Assembly (NCBI GenBank): GCA_027295645.1
Contig: JAPUKM010000141.1
Span: 1 to 6,047 of the forward strand
DNA: 6,047 nucleotides
Direction of reading: 5' to 3'
Source: Chloroflexota bacterium
GTDB lineage: Bacteria > Chloroflexota > Dehalococcoidia > Lucifugimonadales > JAPUKM01
Positions 4,577 to 6,047 of the stretch are shown here, piece by piece (position 1 is the first letter of the stretch; each line of letters starts with the position of its first letter). The notes beneath the pieces were generated by a model that ran no database searches, was not told where the DNA came from, and saw only the letters and a program-made list of their open reading frames with translations. The translations under genes were made by a program, and so were the position numbers.

Positions 4577-5965
4577 CTAGTCGCTGCGAAGGCGGAGGTA
4601 GCGGAAGAGGACGGGGTGACGCTCCGTGGCCAGTTCCATGGCCCTGCGGATGACCCAGACCAGTGAGAAGTGGGTGGTGGGGCTGGTGCGGAGCTTGAAC
4701 AGGTGATAGCACTCTCTCAGGTTCATCTTGGAGAGCACCCGTCGCTTGTGGGCGTGGGTCACCAGGTACCGGGCGATCTCCGGCAGCTCCCCGTGCATCG
4801 TCTGGAAGGCCGCCTCGGCCCGGTGCATCGTTTGGTGGAACCGGGCCTCCAGGCCGGCCTCTTCGACCAGTGGCGGGACGACGTAGCCATGCTCCACCGC
4901 CAACGGCTGTGGGATGTAGCTCTGCATCCGGTGCCGCTTGAACTCCCGGTAGGCCCCATAGTCCATGAGCAGGTCAAAGGTGTAGTCCACCGACTCCAGC
5001 TCACGCACTGGCACATCGTGGGGGCCCAAGTGCTGGAGGGCCCCGTCGATAACGCCCTCCAGCCGATTCGGCGTCATGGCTTGGACATGCTTCCATATCT
5101 GTGTGTAGGGCTGGTTGGCGAATCGGTATAGGAGAGCGGCGGCTACCTTTGCTTCGGCGTCAGGGTCCCAATGGACGAGGGTTGCCTCGGCTTCGGCGGC
5201 GGGGCCGTTCGAGGGCTCCGTATAGGGCTGCGCCGCCTCTTGTTGAGCATTGCGGCTCAACACCAGGTAGTCGCTGCGGTCGGCATACTTGATGAGCGTG
5301 GGTGTGATGGTGTGCCCCTGCTCCTTCAACACCCGGCCCAGGGCCTGCTCCTCGGCCAGGTCCGATGAGAGGAGCTTGCGAATGGCGTGCTCCATGGACC
5401 GGGCGTTCAGGGTGACGCCCACGTTGGTGAGGGTTGCGGCGGGCAGAAGGAACCGGGCGGTGTCGGTGGCCTCACGGCGGATACGGAGGTTGTAGGGGTT
5501 GTCCCGTTCGTTGTCGCGGCGGAGGCGTACGGTCGGGAGGTACTGCTGCAGGTCGTCCACCAGCTTCTGGTAGTCGGTGAAGAGGGCGTTGCAGGTGTCT
5601 ACATAGAGACGACGCAGGGGGTGGCCCTTGAGCTCCGTGGGGATGTGGTAGTACCGTTTGTCGATGACCTGGTAGCGGGACGACTTCTCCGTATAGGAGG
5701 CGAGCCGGTTATCCTCCAGGGTGTCGCAGGCGAGGCGTGAGAGGTTCTCGACGGCCATGTGGATGATGGCGTGCTCGGCGACGGAGGAGTGGCCGTAGTT
5801 GAGGACCCACCGCTCGTGGAAGTCGGCGGCCTTCTGGGTGGTCACCACTTCGGCGATCTCGTCGAAGGGCTCCGGGCGACGGGAGGTCATGGCGAAGACG
5901 ACGGCAAGCTGCTCCTCGGTGAGCTGCCGTGGGTCCAGGGGGTAGACGCGAAGCCGGTTGGTCAC
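4577..5965 (-). CDS. Tandem-domain ThyX-like protein (FAD-dependent thymidylate synthase family)
   Basis: A 462-residue protein with two ThyX-like halves; ordinary ThyX has about 220-250 residues. ThyX makes dTMP from dUMP using FAD, methylenetetrahydrofolate and NADPH. The N-half (about 1-215) has GHSSVAEH at 58-65, SR at 76-77, DNRLASYTEKSSRY at 85-98 (matching RHR-x2-S-x2-E-x-S-x-RY but with DN replacing RH) and LTNVGVTLNAR at 179-189. The C-half (about 270-455) has FKRHRMQSY at 342-350, with RHR intact but the S-x-RY part lost, and NLRECYHLFKLRTS at 415-428, matching the NAR...LR segment that holds a dUMP-contacting arginine (R426 here). The key residues thus seem shared between halves. 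The GTG start at 5965 has AGGAG nine bases upstream, an in-frame stop precedes it without another start, and a promoter lies just upstream. Family membership is confident; synthase activity is unproven. Confidence 0.88.
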   Translation of the reverse strand: MTNRLRVYPLDPRQLTEEQLAVVFAMTSRRPEPFDEIAEVVTTQKAADFHERWVLNYGHSSVAEHAIIHMAVENLSRLACDTLEDNRLASYTEKSSRYQVIDKRYYHIPTELKGHPLRRLYVDTCNALFTDYQKLVDDLQQYLPTVRLRRDNERDNPYNLRIRREATDTARFLLPAATLTNVGVTLNARSMEHAIRKLLSSDLAEEQALGRVLKEQGHTITPTLIKYADRSDYLVLSRNAQQEAAQPYTEPSNGPAAEAEATLVHWDPDAEAKVAAALLYRFANQPYTQIWKHVQAMTPNRLEGVIDGALQHLGPHDVPVRELESVDYTFDLLMDYGAYREFKRHRMQSYIPQPLAVEHGYVVPPLVEEAGLEARFHQTMHRAEAAFQTMHGELPEIARYLVTHAHKRRVLSKMNLRECYHLFKLRTSPTTHFSLVWVIRRAMELATERHPVLFRYLRLRSD

Positions 5966-5974
5966 GGACGAAGG

Positions 5975-5979
5975 CTCCT
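5975..5979 (-). promoter_or_regulatory. Ribosome binding site of the ThyX-like gene
   Basis: AGGAG on the minus strand ends nine bases before the GTG at 5965 and supports that non-ATG start. The first in-frame ATG is 25 codons later, inside the predicted domain. Confidence 0.65.
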
Positions 5980-5997
5980 GGCAGGGTGGGTGGCACT

Positions 5998-6027
5998 ATG
6001 ATAGCGGCGGTGGCACCGGCGGTTCAA
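5998..6027 (-). promoter_or_regulatory. Candidate sigma-70-type promoter of the ThyX-like gene
   Basis: On the minus strand TTGAAC (6022-6027) and TATCAT (5998-6003) are separated by 18 bases. The -10 matches consensus at five of six positions and the -35 at four. Transcription would begin near 5990, giving a leader of about 25 bases that just includes the ribosome binding site. Confidence 0.55.
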
Positions 6028-6047
6028 GGTGCTCGCGGTGGCCGGAG

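Noticed and set aside
4571..4582. Palindrome GACT-ggct-AGTC at the ThyX-like stop codon as a bidirectional terminator
   Set aside because: A four-base-pair stem without T-runs on either side is not enough.
1..6047. CRISPR arrays, transposons, toxin-antitoxin pairs, tRNA or rRNA genes
   Set aside because: I saw no repeat-spacer pattern, transposase or recombinase motifs, terminal repeats or RNA-gene sequences on either strand.

Overview
The window is moderately G+C-rich bacterial chromosome with six complete genes and one truncated gene. There is no RNA gene, CRISPR array, transposon or phage signature. Gene content (XdhC/MobA-type molybdoenzyme maturation, an ECF sigma factor with an RskA-type anti-sigma factor, and a double-length ThyX-like protein) suggests a free-living environmental bacterium. 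I lean weakly towards Chloroflexota (Dehalococcoidia-like), mainly because I recall tandem ThyX-like proteins there; this is inference only.

Layout. (1) Positions 1-1683, minus strand: xdhC (541-1683) followed five bases later by a MobA/MocA-like nucleotidyltransferase (535 down to the window edge, C-terminus missing). They form a probable operon for molybdenum cofactor maturation of a xanthine/CO-dehydrogenase-family enzyme that is not in the window. (2) Positions 1684-1984: a 301-base divergent intergenic region with a small hairpin and one candidate promoter for the minus-strand operon. (3) Positions 1985-3438, plus strand: an ECF sigma factor and its membrane anti-sigma factor, overlapping by the four bases ATGA. 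(4) Positions 3439-3563: a short spacer with a good extended -10 promoter. (5) Positions 3564-4561, plus strand: a WrbA-like flavodoxin-fold protein and a PrxQ/BCP-type peroxiredoxin, probably a two-gene redox-defence operon. (6) Positions 4577-5965, minus strand: a 462-residue protein with two ThyX-like halves, convergent with the peroxiredoxin and preceded by a recognisable promoter and ribosome binding site.

How the parts may work together. XdhC and the nucleotidyltransferase supply modified Mo cofactor to a molybdenum hydroxylase. The sigma/anti-sigma pair is an envelope-to-transcription signalling module, with a cytoplasmic zinc-binding motif, one membrane helix, an external coiled coil and an RskA domain. 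The downstream flavoprotein and peroxiredoxin would be plausible targets but have their own housekeeping-type promoter. The most notable protein is the tandem ThyX: key residues of the canonical ThyX active site appear to be divided between its two halves. I see no clearly new multi-gene system; most of the window is recognisable families, some with unusual details.
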